Source of the DNA: Polynucleobacter sp.
GTDB lineage: Bacteria; Pseudomonadota; Gammaproteobacteria; Burkholderiales; Burkholderiaceae
DNA: 5,962 nucleotides
Reading direction: 5' to 3'
Assembly (NCBI GenBank): GCA_020059445.1
Contig: JAGVCB010000169.1
Coordinates: 1 to 5,962, forward strand
Shown here: positions 5,123 through 5,962 of the stretch, one piece after another
Numbering within the stretch: position 1 is the stretch's first letter
Layout of the letters: the number at the start of each line of letters is the position of its first letter
The notes under the pieces: model-generated
Databases searched by the model: none
Told to the model about the DNA's origin: nothing
The model's input: the letters and a program-made list of their open reading frames with translations, nothing else
Position numbers and translations under genes: made by a program

Positions 5123-5962
5123 TTGAAGCTGAGTGATTCAACTTCTTTGTGGTTGCAGCGTTCAACAGAACGTGTGGATCAGGCCATTCAAAAATCTTTT
5201 GACGATCAGCTATCGCCTTCATCAAGTCTTAAGGCTGCCATGCACTACGCAGCAACCGGCGGCGGTAAAAGAGTCCGTCCCTTATTGATATATGCAACAG
5301 CTAGTCTTGCAGGTAAAGAACTGGATCAAGTAGCCGGGATTGATGCTTGTGCAGTGGCTGTGGAGTTATTTCACACATATTCATTGGTTCATGATGATTT
5401 GCCATGCATGGATAACGATGATTTACGTCGTGGCAGGCTAACCGTTCACAAAGCCTTTGATGAGGCCAGCGCTTTATTAGTTGGTGATGCTTTGCAAACC
5501 ATGGCTTTTCAATTGATTGCCCAAAGCACACTCAATGATGCTCAAAAAGTACAAGTGATCACAAGCCTCAGCTTGGCCGGTGGTATGGCTGGCATGGCCG
5601 GTGGTCAAGCGATTGATTTGGCCAGCGTTGGAAAGCAACTAAAACAAAATGAACTTGAATTGATGCACTGTTTAAAAACCGGAGCGCTTTTAAGAACTTC
5701 CGTGCAAATTGGTGCGATTGCAGTTAATTTTAATGAGCAAGAAAAAAAATCCTTGGATGTTTTTGCCAGTGCTTTGGGTTTGGCTTTTCAGGTGGTGGAC
5801 GATGTTTTGGACGCGAGTTCAGACAGTCAAACTTTGGGTAAAACTGCCGGAAAAGATGCGGCCGCCAATAAACCAACATTTGTTTCTTTGATGGGTTTGA
5901 ACGGCGCAAGAGAATTTGCAAGACAATTGTACGAAGAAGCCCTCAATAGTCTTTGCATTTGG
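5123..5962 (+). CDS. ispA: (2E,6E)-farnesyl diphosphate synthase (3' end cut by window edge)
   Basis: 280 codons of a trans-isoprenyl diphosphate synthase, which condenses IPP with DMAPP and then GPP to give farnesyl diphosphate for quinone and undecaprenyl lipid synthesis in the cytoplasm. Visible motifs: GGGKRVRP at 46-53 (IPP binding), the first Asp-rich motif DDLPCMD at 91-97 followed by NDDLRRG, KTG at 185-187, and FQ at 222-223 before the second Asp-rich motif DDVLD at 226-230. Lys240, Lys244 and Lys250 lie in the terminal conserved segment. The two-residue insertion in the first motif and YSLVH before it match E. coli IspA-type FPP synthases, so a C15 product is likely. E. coli IspA has 299 residues, so only about 15-20 codons are missing. 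There is no ATG near the 5' end: TTG at 5123 is chosen because AAGGA lies 5 nt upstream and the frame closes at TAA 5105-5107. In many proteobacteria dxs follows; it would be outside this window. Confidence 0.95.
   Translation, partial: MKLSDSTSLWLQRSTERVDQAIQKSFDDQLSPSSSLKAAMHYAATGGGKRVRPLLIYATASLAGKELDQVAGIDACAVAVELFHTYSLVHDDLPCMDNDDLRRGRLTVHKAFDEASALLVGDALQTMAFQLIAQSTLNDAQKVQVITSLSLAGGMAGMAGGQAIDLASVGKQLKQNELELMHCLKTGALLRTSVQIGAIAVNFNEQEKKSLDVFASALGLAFQVVDDVLDASSDSQTLGKTAGKDAAANKPTFVSLMGLNGAREFARQLYEEALNSLCIW

Noticed and set aside
5301..5531. Minus-strand open frame of 76 codons inside ispA
   Set aside because: It is antisense to the conserved Asp-rich region of IspA and has no protein-like features of its own.

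Overview
The window reads as chromosomal DNA from a betaproteobacterium, most likely a Burkholderiales member of moderate GC such as Polynucleobacter or a relative. This rests on the character of the proteins (PolA, XseB and IspA of proteobacterial type) and the xseB-ispA arrangement; no rRNA or other taxonomic marker is present, so the genus is an inference. The DNA is almost fully coding, with seven genes and no sign of mobile elements, CRISPR arrays, tRNAs or rRNAs.

Layout: (1) Positions 1-956 (+) hold the C-terminal third of DNA polymerase I (polA), which enters from the left edge. (2) 998-1903 (+) encodes a dienelactone-hydrolase-family alpha/beta hydrolase with a twin-arginine (Tat) signal. 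Its stop codon overlaps, in an ATGA, the start of (3) a ZIP-family metal transporter at 1900-2688 (+) with a histidine-rich cytoplasmic loop. (4) A perfect 11-bp hairpin at 2695-2722 lies between this rightward block and a leftward block. (5) The leftward block is a two-gene unit: a Rieske non-heme iron oxygenase alpha subunit (4712-3612, -), then 10 nt later a tandem-rhodanese 3-mercaptopyruvate-type sulfurtransferase (3601-2753, -). (6) A divergent control region of about 154 bp (4713-4866) contains a 29-nt dyad and overlapping -10 elements facing both ways. (7) The rightward xseB (4867-5100) is followed by ispA (5123 to the right edge, 280 codons, lacking only its extreme C-terminus).

Most of the content is housekeeping: DNA repair and replication (polA, xseB) and isoprenoid synthesis (ispA). 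The accessory interest lies in two small units of unknown physiology: the Tat-hydrolase/ZIP pair and the Rieske/sulfurtransferase pair. The Rieske protein appears to use Glu rather than Asp at the position bridging its two metal centres, and it has no reductase gene beside it here. I see no convincing new defence or mobile system. The most useful leads are the Rieske/sulfurtransferase unit with its divergent operator-like dyad, and the tandemly repeated ribosome-binding segment in front of a TTG-initiated ispA.
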